Shown piece by piece: positions 8,855-15,851 of a DNA stretch of 53,244 nucleotides. Below the pieces are notes generated by a model. That model had not been told where the DNA came from and did not search any database. It saw only the letters and a program-made list of their open reading frames with translations. The stretch is from Nitriliruptorales bacterium (GTDB lineage Bacteria; Actinomycetota; Nitriliruptoria; Nitriliruptorales; Nitriliruptoraceae): NCBI GenBank assembly GCA_024637135.1, contig JAGXFT010000027.1, forward strand, positions 1-53,244, read 5' to 3'. Position 1 is the first letter of the stretch, and each line of letters starts with the position of its first letter. The position numbers and the translations under genes were made by a program.

Positions 8855-8867
8855 TACGGTGCGGAGC
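8855..8867 (+). promoter_or_regulatory. -10 element for a probable leaderless transcript of the NYN gene
   Basis: TACGGT at 8855-8860 lies exactly 7 nt before the ATG at 8868, so transcription would start at or next to the start codon. The same TAnnnT-N7-ATG arrangement occurs at the SDR and thioesterase genes in this window. No clear -35 is visible. Confidence 0.45.
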
Positions 8868-10007
8868 ATGACTACACATGACCAGACAGAAGAACGCCTC
8901 GCCCTGTACATCGACCACGAGAACGTGGCGATCGGGGCCCGTGACATCGGACTCCGCTTCGATGTCTCCCCGCTGCTGGATGCGCTTGCCGAACGTGGCA
9001 GGCTCATCACCCGGCGGGCCTACGCAGACTGGAACCTGTTCCGGGACGACCGCCGCGGACTCGTCGATGGCAACATCGAACTGATCGAGATCCCGCAGCG
9101 TTCCGACTCGGTGCGAAAGAACGCCGCCGACATCCAGATGGCCGTCGACGCCATGGAACTCGCGCTCACCCGCGAGTTCGTGTCGACGTTCGTGATCGTC
9201 TCCGGCGACTCCGACTTCACCCCACTCGTCTCCAAGCTCCGTGAACTCAACAAGCGCGTCATCGGCGTGGGCATGAAGGGCTCCACGTCCAACATGCTGC
9301 CGCCGTCGTGCGACGAGTTCATCTTCTACGACCGCCTGGACGGGGCCCCGCCGCGCTCGTCCGGCGGGTCCAAGAAGTCGTCTCGCTCCAAGCCGAAGAA
9401 GAAGTCGTCGGGCGGCAGCAAGTCGTCGTCCGGTGGCAGTGCGCCCACGAAGTCGTCGGGCAAGCAGGACCTGCAGGCACTCGAGCGCGTGATCACGCGC
9501 ACGTTGTCGGGGATGCAGTCCACCGCTGCCGGCGCGATCCAGGCGTCCAACCTCAAGCGCGCCCTGCTGCGCAAGGACCCGACCTTCGCCGAAGGCGACT
9601 ACGGGTTCCGTGGCTTCCAGGAACTGCTGCGCCACCTCGAGGGCCAAGGCACCGTGAAGCTGACCGAGGGCACCGCCCCCGGTGACCCCGAGGTGGACTT
9701 CCCCGACGGTGGTGCGACCTCCGGTGGCTCGTCCGAGCAGGAGGCCTTCGACCTGCTGCGCAAGACCGTCATCGAACTGATGGAGGAACTGGGCGGCGAC
9801 CCGCCGTTGTCAGGCCTCAAGGACCAGCTCCGCAAGCGCGAGTCCAACTTCTCCGAGAAGGACTTCGGCTACGGCGGCTTCCTTCAGTTCTGCAAGGCTG
9901 CCGTCACCAAGGACGTCGTGGAGATGGACTGGGAGGAGGACGACGAGGAGTACTACCTCTACGTCCCCGACGAAGACCTCCCCGACAAGGTCCTCGACAA
10001 GATCTGA
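8868..10007 (+). CDS. NYN-domain nuclease with two OST-HTH/LOTUS modules
   Basis: 379 aa. The N-terminal 150 residues form a NYN (LabA/DUF88, PIN-like) domain with the acidic residues expected for metal-dependent RNA cleavage: ALYIDHENVAIG, KNAADIQMAVDAME and IVSGDSDFTPLV, ending in GSTSNMLPPSCDEFIFYD. A Ser/Lys/Gly-rich basic linker (about 158-192) follows. Two similar winged-helix modules come next (about 195-265 and 280-345), each with an F-x-E-x-D-[FY]-G-[FY]-x-G-F core typical of OST-HTH/LOTUS RNA-binding domains. The tail is strongly acidic. Family knowledge suggests a cytoplasmic RNase or RNA-binding regulator; targets are unknown. A GTG at 8859 is an alternative start. Confidence 0.85.
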   Translation: MTTHDQTEERLALYIDHENVAIGARDIGLRFDVSPLLDALAERGRLITRRAYADWNLFRDDRRGLVDGNIELIEIPQRSDSVRKNAADIQMAVDAMELALTREFVSTFVIVSGDSDFTPLVSKLRELNKRVIGVGMKGSTSNMLPPSCDEFIFYDRLDGAPPRSSGGSKKSSRSKPKKKSSGGSKSSSGGSAPTKSSGKQDLQALERVITRTLSGMQSTAAGAIQASNLKRALLRKDPTFAEGDYGFRGFQELLRHLEGQGTVKLTEGTAPGDPEVDFPDGGATSGGSSEQEAFDLLRKTVIELMEELGGDPPLSGLKDQLRKRESNFSEKDFGYGGFLQFCKAAVTKDVVEMDWEEDDEEYYLYVPDEDLPDKVLDKI

Positions 10008-10024
10008 TCCGACCTGACAACACG

Positions 10025-10054
10025 CGACGCCCTCCCGACTTCGGGAGGGCGTCG
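10025..10054 (+). terminator. Strong hairpin terminator after the NYN gene
   Basis: A perfect 14-bp GC-rich stem (10025-10038 with 10041-10054) has a 2-nt nominal loop that in practice opens to a small tetraloop-like turn. It lies 18 nt after the stop and is followed by TCGTCCTTCT, a weak pyrimidine tail. Confidence 0.8.
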
Positions 10055-10104
10055 TCGTCCTTCTGCGGGAGCGCAGGCCAGTCAGCTCACGATCCCCCAC
10101 GTCG

Positions 10105-10143
10105 CACTGGAGTTCCGAGCCCCTGGGCGAGGACACTCCAATG
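10105..10143 (-). terminator. Structured hairpin downstream of clpP
   Basis: Arms TGGAGT (10108) and ACTCCA (10135-10140) enclose a TCC/GGA pair, then a symmetric GA/GA internal loop (potential tandem sheared G-A pairs), then GCCC/GGGC around CT. It lies 45 nt beyond the clpP stop on the clpP strand and may terminate or stabilise that transcript. Confidence 0.45.
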
Positions 10144-10187
10144 AATCGGGACAGCGTCTGCGGCGCAGGAATGGGTTCCCGACCGGT

Positions 10188-10817
10188 TCACGCGCCTTGG
10201 CGGGTCTCGGTGATCTCGTCGATCAGGCCGTACTCGAGGGCCTCGGTGGCGGTCATCCAGTTGTCGCGGTCGGTGTCCTCCGCGATCTGCTCGACCGTCT
10301 TGCCGGTCGACTCGGCCAGCATCTCGTTGAGGCGCTGGCGCATCCACAGGATGTTGCGAGCCTGGATCTCGATGTCCTTGGCCGAGCCACGGGCACCACC
10401 GAGTGGCTGGTGGATCATGATGCGGGCGTTGTGGGTGGCCTGGCGCTTGCCCGTGGGGGTGGCCAGCAGGAACGCGCCGGCCGAGGCGGCCAGTCCGATG
10501 CAGCGGGTGTTCACGTCGGACCGGATCAGGTGCATCGTGTCGTAGATCGCGAACATGCCGGTGATGATGCCGCCGGGCGAGTTGACGTAGAGCGTGATGT
10601 CGTCGTCGCTCTCGGCATCGAGTGCCAGCAACTGGGCCACGAGCTGGTCCGAGGTCTCCTGTTCCAGCGGCCCGTTCAGGAACAGGATGCGCTGGTCGAA
10701 GAGCTTGTTGAACGCCTGTGCGCGACCGGACATCGCGAAGGGGAGCTCGGGCTTGTGCTCGTGGTCATCGTCGTCGTCGTCGGCGCGCGACGGCTGGCGC
10801 AGGAACAGGTCGGACAC
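10188..10817 (-). CDS. clpP: ATP-dependent Clp protease proteolytic subunit
   Basis: 209 aa. Serine peptidase of the Clp barrel. The catalytic triad is visible as Ser112 in GLAASAGAF, His136 in ARIMIHQP and Asp185 in DTDRDNWM. The GTG at 10817 is chosen because GAGG sits 6 nt upstream; starting at the ATG at 10871 would add 18 residues without an obvious ribosome site. An acidic DDDDDD stretch precedes the barrel and may be a propeptide or an axial-loop extension. Unlike the usual clpP1-clpP2-clpX arrangement, this gene has no clpX, clpP or tig neighbour here, so it may be an additional ClpP subunit. Confidence 0.93.
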   Translation of the reverse strand: MSDLFLRQPSRADDDDDDHEHKPELPFAMSGRAQAFNKLFDQRILFLNGPLEQETSDQLVAQLLALDAESDDDITLYVNSPGGIITGMFAIYDTMHLIRSDVNTRCIGLAASAGAFLLATPTGKRQATHNARIMIHQPLGGARGSAKDIEIQARNILWMRQRLNEMLAESTGKTVEQIAEDTDRDNWMTATEALEYGLIDEITETRQGA

Positions 10818-11088
10818 GGTTTGCCTCGATCGAACGGGGATCGGTGGTGGAGTCGAGATCGTAGCGAGCACCCCCCTGCATCCCCGGGTCCCTGCAGCGC
10901 CGGGGCGCAGGTGTGTTGCGTCGCGCCAGCGGCCGTGGCGTCGTCATCGGGGCCGAACGTTCACTCGTTCCACTTGACCGTGCGGGGTGCGCTCAGCCAT
11001 ACTTGCCGGTCGGGGGGCATCGCGCGGGTGTCGGGACATCGTCCTGGCGGGCTGTGGGGGGCCGTATCGACATCTCGAAGGAGCGCGC
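10818..11088. promoter_or_regulatory. Divergent region between clpP and the IclR gene
   Basis: 271 bp that must hold the promoters of both genes. I see no confident -10/-35 pair or long palindrome. The last 10 bases before the IclR start contain its ribosome site (AAGGAG). Confidence 0.3.
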
Positions 11089-11820
11089 GTGGCATCATCC
11101 GGCAGGAAATCAGGTCGATCGACGGGGTCTCGGACCCTCGGGCGGGGCCTGGCACTGCTGGCCGCACTCGGGGAGGCCGACGACGGCGACACCGTGTCCG
11201 GCCTGGCCGACACCACTGGCCTCGACCGTGCGGTGCTCTATCGGTTGCTGGAGACGTTGACCGAGGAGGGCTACGTCACCCGCGACCCCCAGACCCGCAA
11301 GTACCGGCTGGGGCTGGCCGTGCTCGAACTGGGGGTCCGCGCCGCCCAGGGACTGGAGGTCCGCCGCCTCGCCGGTCCGGCCCTTCGTGCACTGGCCGAG
11401 GAGACCGGCGAGACCGCATGCCTGGCCGTGCGTGATCGCGACGACCTCGTGGTGGTCGAGGTGGTCGAACCGGCCGAGCGGGTCGTCTCGGTCAACTACC
11501 GCGTCGGCTACCGCCACCCGCTGGGCGTGTCCGCCCACGGTCGGGCCCTGCTGGCCTTCCTGCCCGAGGGGGCGGCCGACAAGGAATTGCAGGCGGTCCG
11601 TCAACGCGGCGTCGCCTACACCCGCGACGAGCTCGAGGCCGGCGCGTCCGGGGTGGCGGCGCCGGTGTTCAACCACGGTCGCCAGGCGGTGGCTGCCGTC
11701 GGGATCGTGGCACCCACTGCACGTCTCCCCGAACCCGAGGCGGTCGCGCTGCGCGTGCTGCAGACGGCGCGCGACATCTCCGAACGGCTGGGGTGGCGCC
11801 CGCGACGGACCAGCGGCTGA
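11089..11820 (+). CDS. IclR-family transcriptional regulator
   Basis: 243 aa. The N-terminal winged helix (about 10-75: TLGRGLALLAALGEADDGDTVSGLAD, then GLDRAVLYRLLETLTEEGYV) is followed by the IclR effector-binding domain (about 90-240) with YRVGYRHPLGVSAHGRALLAFLP and the C-terminal GVAAPVFNHGRQAVAAVGI segment. The GTG at 11089 has AAGGAG 6 nt upstream. It is followed with a one-base overlap (TGATG) by a ferritin-like gene and then an F420 reductase, which may form one transcript. IclR proteins usually regulate catabolic operons; its target is unknown. Confidence 0.88.
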   Translation: MASSGRKSGRSTGSRTLGRGLALLAALGEADDGDTVSGLADTTGLDRAVLYRLLETLTEEGYVTRDPQTRKYRLGLAVLELGVRAAQGLEVRRLAGPALRALAEETGETACLAVRDRDDLVVVEVVEPAERVVSVNYRVGYRHPLGVSAHGRALLAFLPEGAADKELQAVRQRGVAYTRDELEAGASGVAAPVFNHGRQAVAAVGIVAPTARLPEPEAVALRVLQTARDISERLGWRPRRTSG

Positions 11821-12473
11821 TGTCGGGTCCGAACGCCCAACTGGCGGTCGTGCAACTGGTGGGGACCTTCGCCTACGGCCAGTTGCGGGCGTGGTCGGCG
11901 GCGGCGTCGGCCGTCCCGCTCGCGCCGGACGTGCGCACCTCGGAGGAACTTGCACGCTGCACCGTGCGTGCCCACGAACTGTGGCGCGACTGGCGCGACC
12001 ACCTCGACACGCTGACGGACCTGCCGGAGGCGGTCCTGGAGCGCCAGCGGGAGGCCTTCGACGACTTCTTCGGTGACCTGGCGGCAGGGGACTGGGAACA
12101 GGCCTGCACCGTGCTGGCCTTCGCGTGGCCGATCGCGCACGACTTCGCCGCACTGCTCGTGCCCCACCTCGACGGCGCGACCCGTGACCTGGTCGAGCAG
12201 TCGTCGGCCGGCGAGGACCGGGTCGCGGAGTTCGCGCTGGTGCAGTTGCGACAGGCCATGGTGACCGACGACGACGTCGACCGGATCCGCGCCCGGGCCG
12301 CCAAGGTGGTCGGCCACGCCCTGACGAACTACCAACGCGCGGTGGCCGACAGCAATGCCCTGGACGTGCTGTTGTCGGCATCCGGACCGGGCGACGTCCG
12401 CCGGCTGGCGATCGACGTCTGGGCCAACCACCACCGCCGCCTGGCCGCCCTCGGGATCGACGACCCCGAGTGA
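11820..12473 (+). CDS. Ferritin-like fold protein (actinobacterial conserved family)
   Basis: 217 aa, almost wholly helical. It resembles the actinobacterial ferritin-like/MiaE-related family: an N-terminal VVQLVGTFAYGQLRAW helix, a second helix with AHELWRDWRDHLD, a central WEQACTVLAFAWPIAHDFAALL segment and a C-terminal ANHHRRLAALGID end. Family members often carry E-x-x-H iron ligands in helix 2 and near the C-terminus. Here the second-helix motif is degenerate, so iron binding is doubtful. The start ATG overlaps the IclR stop (TGATG). Function unknown. Confidence 0.65.
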   Translation: MSGPNAQLAVVQLVGTFAYGQLRAWSAAASAVPLAPDVRTSEELARCTVRAHELWRDWRDHLDTLTDLPEAVLERQREAFDDFFGDLAAGDWEQACTVLAFAWPIAHDFAALLVPHLDGATRDLVEQSSAGEDRVAEFALVQLRQAMVTDDDVDRIRARAAKVVGHALTNYQRAVADSNALDVLLSASGPGDVRRLAIDVWANHHRRLAALGIDDPE

Positions 12474-12503
12474 CGGACGAACCACGACCGCCGGGAGGCT
12501 GCC

Positions 12504-13265
12504 ATGACCAGTGAGGACGTCCGCGAGGTCCTCGGCATCGTCGGGGGGACCGGGCCGCAGGGCCGGGGGCTGGCCGCCCGCTGGGCCCTGGCCGGCCACG
12601 AGGTCCACATCGGGTCCCGGACCGCCGAGTCCGCCGCCACCGCGGTGGCCGACGTGCAGGAGCGGCTGGCCGCGTCCGCCGACGGCGACGCCGCCGCGCC
12701 GGTCCACGGGGGCACCAACCGCGAGGTCGCCGAGGCGGCCCGGATCGTGGTGGTGGCGCTGCCCTTCGCCGCCCAGGAGTCGTCGCTGCCCGACCTCGCC
12801 GATGCCGTCGGCGACAAGATCCTGTGCAACGTCGTGAACCCGATGGTGTTCGACGACCTCGGACCCAAGGCGGTGGCGGTGCCGGAGGGTTCGGCGGCCG
12901 AGCAGTGCCAGGTGCTGCTGCCACGCGCCCGGGTGGTCTCGGCGTTCCACGACGTGTCGAGCCGGCGCCTGCTGCGCGTGGACGAGCCGATCGACACCCA
13001 CGTGTTGATCTGTGGCGACGACGACGACGCGGTCCACCGGGTCGCCCACCTCGCATCCCGCATCGCCGGGATGTGGGGTGTCAACTGCGGCCCACTGCGC
13101 AACTCCGGGCACATCGAGAACGTGACGCCCGTGCTGCTGTGGATCAACCGCGCCTACAAGATCCAGGCCGGGTTGCTGATCGACGGGATCGAGCGCGACC
13201 CCGATGCTCTCCACGCGCACCTCGCAGGCAGCACCGGCCGCGCCGGCCGCAAGCGCCGCGACTGA
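12504..13265 (+). CDS. npdG: NADPH-dependent F420 reductase (F420H2:NADP+ oxidoreductase)
   Basis: 253 aa. The Rossmann start GIVGGTGPQGRGLAARWALAGHEVHIGSR matches the NADP-binding loop of Fno/NpdG. NPMVFDDLGP and the C-terminal GPLRNSGHIENVTPVLLWINRAYK segment, which contacts F420 in the family, are present. It transfers hydride between F420H2 and NADP+, linking the deazaflavin pool to NADPH in the cytoplasm, and implies that the organism makes F420. The ATG at 12504 has GGGAGG about 8 nt upstream. It is probably co-transcribed with the two preceding genes (30-bp gap). Confidence 0.9.
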   Translation: MTSEDVREVLGIVGGTGPQGRGLAARWALAGHEVHIGSRTAESAATAVADVQERLAASADGDAAAPVHGGTNREVAEAARIVVVALPFAAQESSLPDLADAVGDKILCNVVNPMVFDDLGPKAVAVPEGSAAEQCQVLLPRARVVSAFHDVSSRRLLRVDEPIDTHVLICGDDDDAVHRVAHLASRIAGMWGVNCGPLRNSGHIENVTPVLLWINRAYKIQAGLLIDGIERDPDALHAHLAGSTGRAGRKRRD

Positions 13266-13305
13266 TCACCGCCGTGCAGGGTGACCCCCCAGGGATGCCC
13301 ATGCA

Positions 13306-13473
13306 CTACACGGACGACGGCACCGAGTAGCGCTCGCGGAAGGCCGTGGTGTCGAGGTCCTCGAGGTCGGATTCGAGTTGGTCGAGGAACTCACCGGCCT
13401 GTTCGGCGTCGGTGAACGTCTGGGCCCAGATCATGGCCCCGGTCGCGGACACGATCAGTTGGATGTCGTGCAT
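13306..13473 (-). CDS. Small conserved-looking protein of unknown function
   Basis: 55 aa from an ATG at 13473 with a G-rich stretch upstream. It begins MHDIQLIVSATGAMIWAQTF and continues with an acidic helix (EFLDQLESDLEDLD). The two-part strand-helix pattern and normal codon bias suggest a real small protein. I do not recognise the family. The frame stays open upstream to 13683, but that part covers repeat elements. Confidence 0.5.
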   Translation of the reverse strand: MHDIQLIVSATGAMIWAQTFTDAEQAGEFLDQLESDLEDLDTTAFRERYSVPSSV

Positions 13474-13591
13474 GACCGCCCCCTGGTAGCCGCCACGCTG
13501 CTGCGTGTGGACACGGAAGTCGCGGCGTGCGGGACGTGGACCATCGGACACGTGCGGCATCCCGGATCGGCTGGCAGGGCGGCCCCACGGT

Positions 13592-13687
13592 ACTCCAACC
13601 GGGCCTCGTTCCTCGCGTCCAGGGAGTCGCTGCCTGACCTCGCTGCGCTCGGTCAGGTTGGAGTTGCTCGCTGGGGCTCGCAACGTC
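13592..13687. repeat. REP-like palindromic element downstream of nadE
   Basis: ACTCCAACC (13592) pairs with GGTTGGAGT (13656-13664). Inside, CCTGACC (13633) pairs with GGTCAGG (13651) around the 11-nt loop TCGCTGCGCTC. A 28-bp segment at 13660-13687 (GGAGTTGCTCGCT...CAACGTC) recurs inverted at 15556-15582 on the other side of nadE. The surrounding 13474-13717 gap has no gene. Confidence 0.6.
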
Positions 13688-13717
13688 CACGCCGCTCACA
13701 ACGTCCAGGGGCGGCAT

Positions 13718-15472
13718 TCAGCCGCGCCAGCCATGAGTTATGGGGACGCGGCGCTCCTTGCCGAATGCCTTGGAGGTCACCTTGGGGCCGGGGGCGGCCT
13801 GTCGACGCTTGAACTCGGCGCGGTCGATCATGCGCACGACCTCGCGGACCAGGTCGGGATCGTGGCCACGCTCGGCGATGGCCGCGATGCCCAGGTCCTG
13901 CTCGACGTAGCCCTCGATGATGTCGTCGAGGACCTCGTACGGGGGCAGCGAGTCCTGGTCGACCTGGTCCGGGCGCAACTCCGCCGACGGTGGCTTGGTG
14001 ATGGTGTTGTCGGGGATGGCCGGCCCGCGCGTGTTGCGCCACCGGGCGAGGTCGAATGCCAGGGTCTTGGGCACGTCCTTGAGCGGCGCGAACCCCCCGG
14101 CCATGTCGCCGTAGAGGGTCGCGTAGCCCACCGCGTACTCGGACTTGTTGCCGGTGGTCAGGACCAGCGCGCCGGTGGCGTTGGAGATCGCCATCGACAC
14201 CAGGCCACGGAGGCGGGACTGCACGTTCTCCTCGGTGACGCTGACGTCGCCGTCACCGGCGGCGACCTCGGTCCGTTCGGCCGACAGGACGTCCGCCAGC
14301 ATCTTGTCCACGGCGGCCATCCCGGGCGCGATGTCGATCTGGTGGGTGCGGATGCCGAGGTTGTCCGCCAGCGCCAGGGCGTCGTCGACCGAGTGCCCGG
14401 AGGAGTACGGGGACGGCTGCAGGACGCCGATGACGGCGTGGCCGCCCAGGGCATCGGCGGCGATGGCCGCCGTCAGCGCCGAGTCGATCCCCCCGGACAG
14501 CGACACGATGACGGTGTCGAAGCCGTTGCGCCGGCAGTAGTCGCCCGTGGCCAACACCAACCCCTCCCACACCTCCTCGGAGGGCGCCATGCGGGCCACG
14601 ACCGGTCGATCGGGAAGCGCCGGCCGGGGACCGCCGTGGCCCGGCAGGGTTGCCGACGGGATCTCGACCGGGTCGACGTCGACGTCCACGACGACCAGGT
14701 CGGGGGCGAACTGGGCGCCGCGCGCGATGATGGCCCCGGTCGCGTCGGCGACCATGGAGTCCCCGTCGAAGACGACGTCGTCCTGTCCGCCGACGCAGTT
14801 GACGTAGACCAGCGGCACGCCGCGGGTGCGGGCGTGCGCGACCACCCACTCCTCGCGTGACGCCCGCTTGTCGCGGTACCACGGCGAGGCGTTGAGGTTC
14901 ACGATGGCGGCGGCGCCGCGGTTGACCGACTGCTCGACCGGGCCGTCCATGCTCCACAGGTCCTCACAGATCGTGATGCCCACCGGCACGCCCGCCACCG
15001 TGACGACCAGGGGATCGTCGTCGGGGATGAAGTAGCGCGCCTCGTCGAAGACCCCGTAGTTGGGCAGGCGCCACTTGTCGTAGGTCGCCACCAGGCGACC
15101 ATCGGCCAGCACCAGGGCACGGTTGCGCAGCTGACGGGCGGACACCGACACGTCCCAACTGGCGGGGTCGGCGGCCTCGCCGTCCCCGATCGCCTCGCCC
15201 TCGCCGACCTCGCCGATCGTGCCGATCACGGCCACGGTCCCGGCCGGGCCCTCGATGGCCAGGCGCTCGTGCCCGTCGCGGGCTGCTTCCAGGAACTCGG
15301 GCTTGAGGAGCAGGTCCTCCGGCGGGTAGCCGGTGACCGCCAGCTCCGGGAACACGACCAGGTCGGCCCCGGCGGTCGCCGCCTCGCGCCAGGCGGCCAG
15401 CACGAGCTCGACGTTGTGGTCGATGTCGCCGACCCTCGTGGCGAGCTGGGCCAGGGCGATGCGCAGGGTCAT
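13718..15472 (-). CDS. nadE: Glutamine-dependent NAD+ synthetase
   Basis: 584 aa in two domains. The N-terminal nitrilase/CN-hydrolase glutaminase (about 1-265) has the Glu in FPELAVTGYPPEDLL, the Lys in YDKWRLPNYGVFDE and the nucleophile Cys in GITICEDLWS. The C-terminal ATP-pyrophosphatase synthetase (about 290-584) has the P-loop SLSGGIDSALTAAIAADALG and TTGNKSEYAVGYATLYGDMAGG. It converts deamido-NAD+ to NAD+, hydrolysing glutamine for ammonia that is tunnelled to the synthetase site. It sits next to the ammonium transporter and glutamine synthetase genes, which suits a glutamine-consuming enzyme. The start ATG at 15472 lacks a strong ribosome site. Confidence 0.94.
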   Translation of the reverse strand: MTLRIALAQLATRVGDIDHNVELVLAAWREAATAGADLVVFPELAVTGYPPEDLLLKPEFLEAARDGHERLAIEGPAGTVAVIGTIGEVGEGEAIGDGEAADPASWDVSVSARQLRNRALVLADGRLVATYDKWRLPNYGVFDEARYFIPDDDPLVVTVAGVPVGITICEDLWSMDGPVEQSVNRGAAAIVNLNASPWYRDKRASREEWVVAHARTRGVPLVYVNCVGGQDDVVFDGDSMVADATGAIIARGAQFAPDLVVVDVDVDPVEIPSATLPGHGGPRPALPDRPVVARMAPSEEVWEGLVLATGDYCRRNGFDTVIVSLSGGIDSALTAAIAADALGGHAVIGVLQPSPYSSGHSVDDALALADNLGIRTHQIDIAPGMAAVDKMLADVLSAERTEVAAGDGDVSVTEENVQSRLRGLVSMAISNATGALVLTTGNKSEYAVGYATLYGDMAGGFAPLKDVPKTLAFDLARWRNTRGPAIPDNTITKPPSAELRPDQVDQDSLPPYEVLDDIIEGYVEQDLGIAAIAERGHDPDLVREVVRMIDRAEFKRRQAAPGPKVTSKAFGKERRVPITHGWRG

Positions 15473-15524
15473 GGAGGTCTCGTTGCCGTCGGGGTGCCAC
15501 GGGTTGGCGGCCAGTGTGCTGCAC

Positions 15525-15651
15525 GCCTGCCCTCGCTGCCCGCCTGCCCTCGCTCGACGTTGGGAGCGGAGCGAGCAACTCCGACGCGTCCGAGCGAAGC
15601 GAGTGACGCGCGCGCTCGGGCAGGTTGCAGAACTCGCTTCGCTCGTTCTGC
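15525..15651. repeat. Cluster of REP-like palindromes upstream of nadE
   Basis: Contents: a GCCTGCCCTCGCT direct repeat at 15525 and 15542; a 27-bp segment at 15556-15582 that is the inverted counterpart of 13660-13687; a hairpin with GCGTC/GACGC arms around a GAGCGAAGCGA core (about 15586-15610); and GCAGAAC (15627)/GTTCTGC (15645) around TCGCTTCGCTC. Cores are conserved while arms vary. Confidence 0.65.
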
Positions 15652-15706
15652 GGCCGTCATGCTTCGAAGGGGCCTGCCTCTCGCGCTGGACGCTGCGAGG
15701 GAAAAC

Positions 15707-15744
15707 GCAACATGCCCGAAACAATGCGCGCACACCGGCGAAAT
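15707..15744 (+). promoter_or_regulatory. GlnR-like nitrogen-regulation box upstream of amt
   Basis: GCAAC (15707), GAAAC (15718), CGCAC (15729) and GAAAT (15740) are each separated by exactly 6 bp. This matches the actinobacterial GlnR layout of gTnAC-N6-GaAAC repeated twice. The b-sites match well and the a-sites less so. It lies about 110 bp before amt, a classical GlnR target. Confidence 0.5.
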
Positions 15745-15851
15745 GGCCGGCCCCCATTCTTGTGCCTGCAGGTGGCCCACGGGGGGCAACGGCGCCCGGC
15801 CCCGGAGCCCGAACGAACCGACCGAACCGACCGAACACGCCAGGAGCACAC

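Larger units (their letters stand above)
15473..15851. promoter_or_regulatory. nadE/amt divergent intergenic region
   Basis: 379 bp without a gene. The left half is filled with palindromic repeat elements (15525-15651); the right half holds a GlnR-like box and the amt leader. Short CCGAACGAACCGAC-type tandem repeats occur at 15815-15838 just before the amt ribosome site. Confidence 0.6.

Noticed and set aside
6684-9647. 987-codon reverse open frame across the MMPL, phosphotransferase and NYN genes
   Set aside because: Gly/Arg/His-rich low-complexity translation with no domain; a shadow of GC-biased forward genes. The same holds for the long reverse frames at 35386-38676 and 29168-32071.
10105-10190. 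tRNA gene, suggested by a GTTCC-containing stem
   Set aside because: No acceptor, D-arm or anticodon arm can be drawn; the region is a single hairpin.
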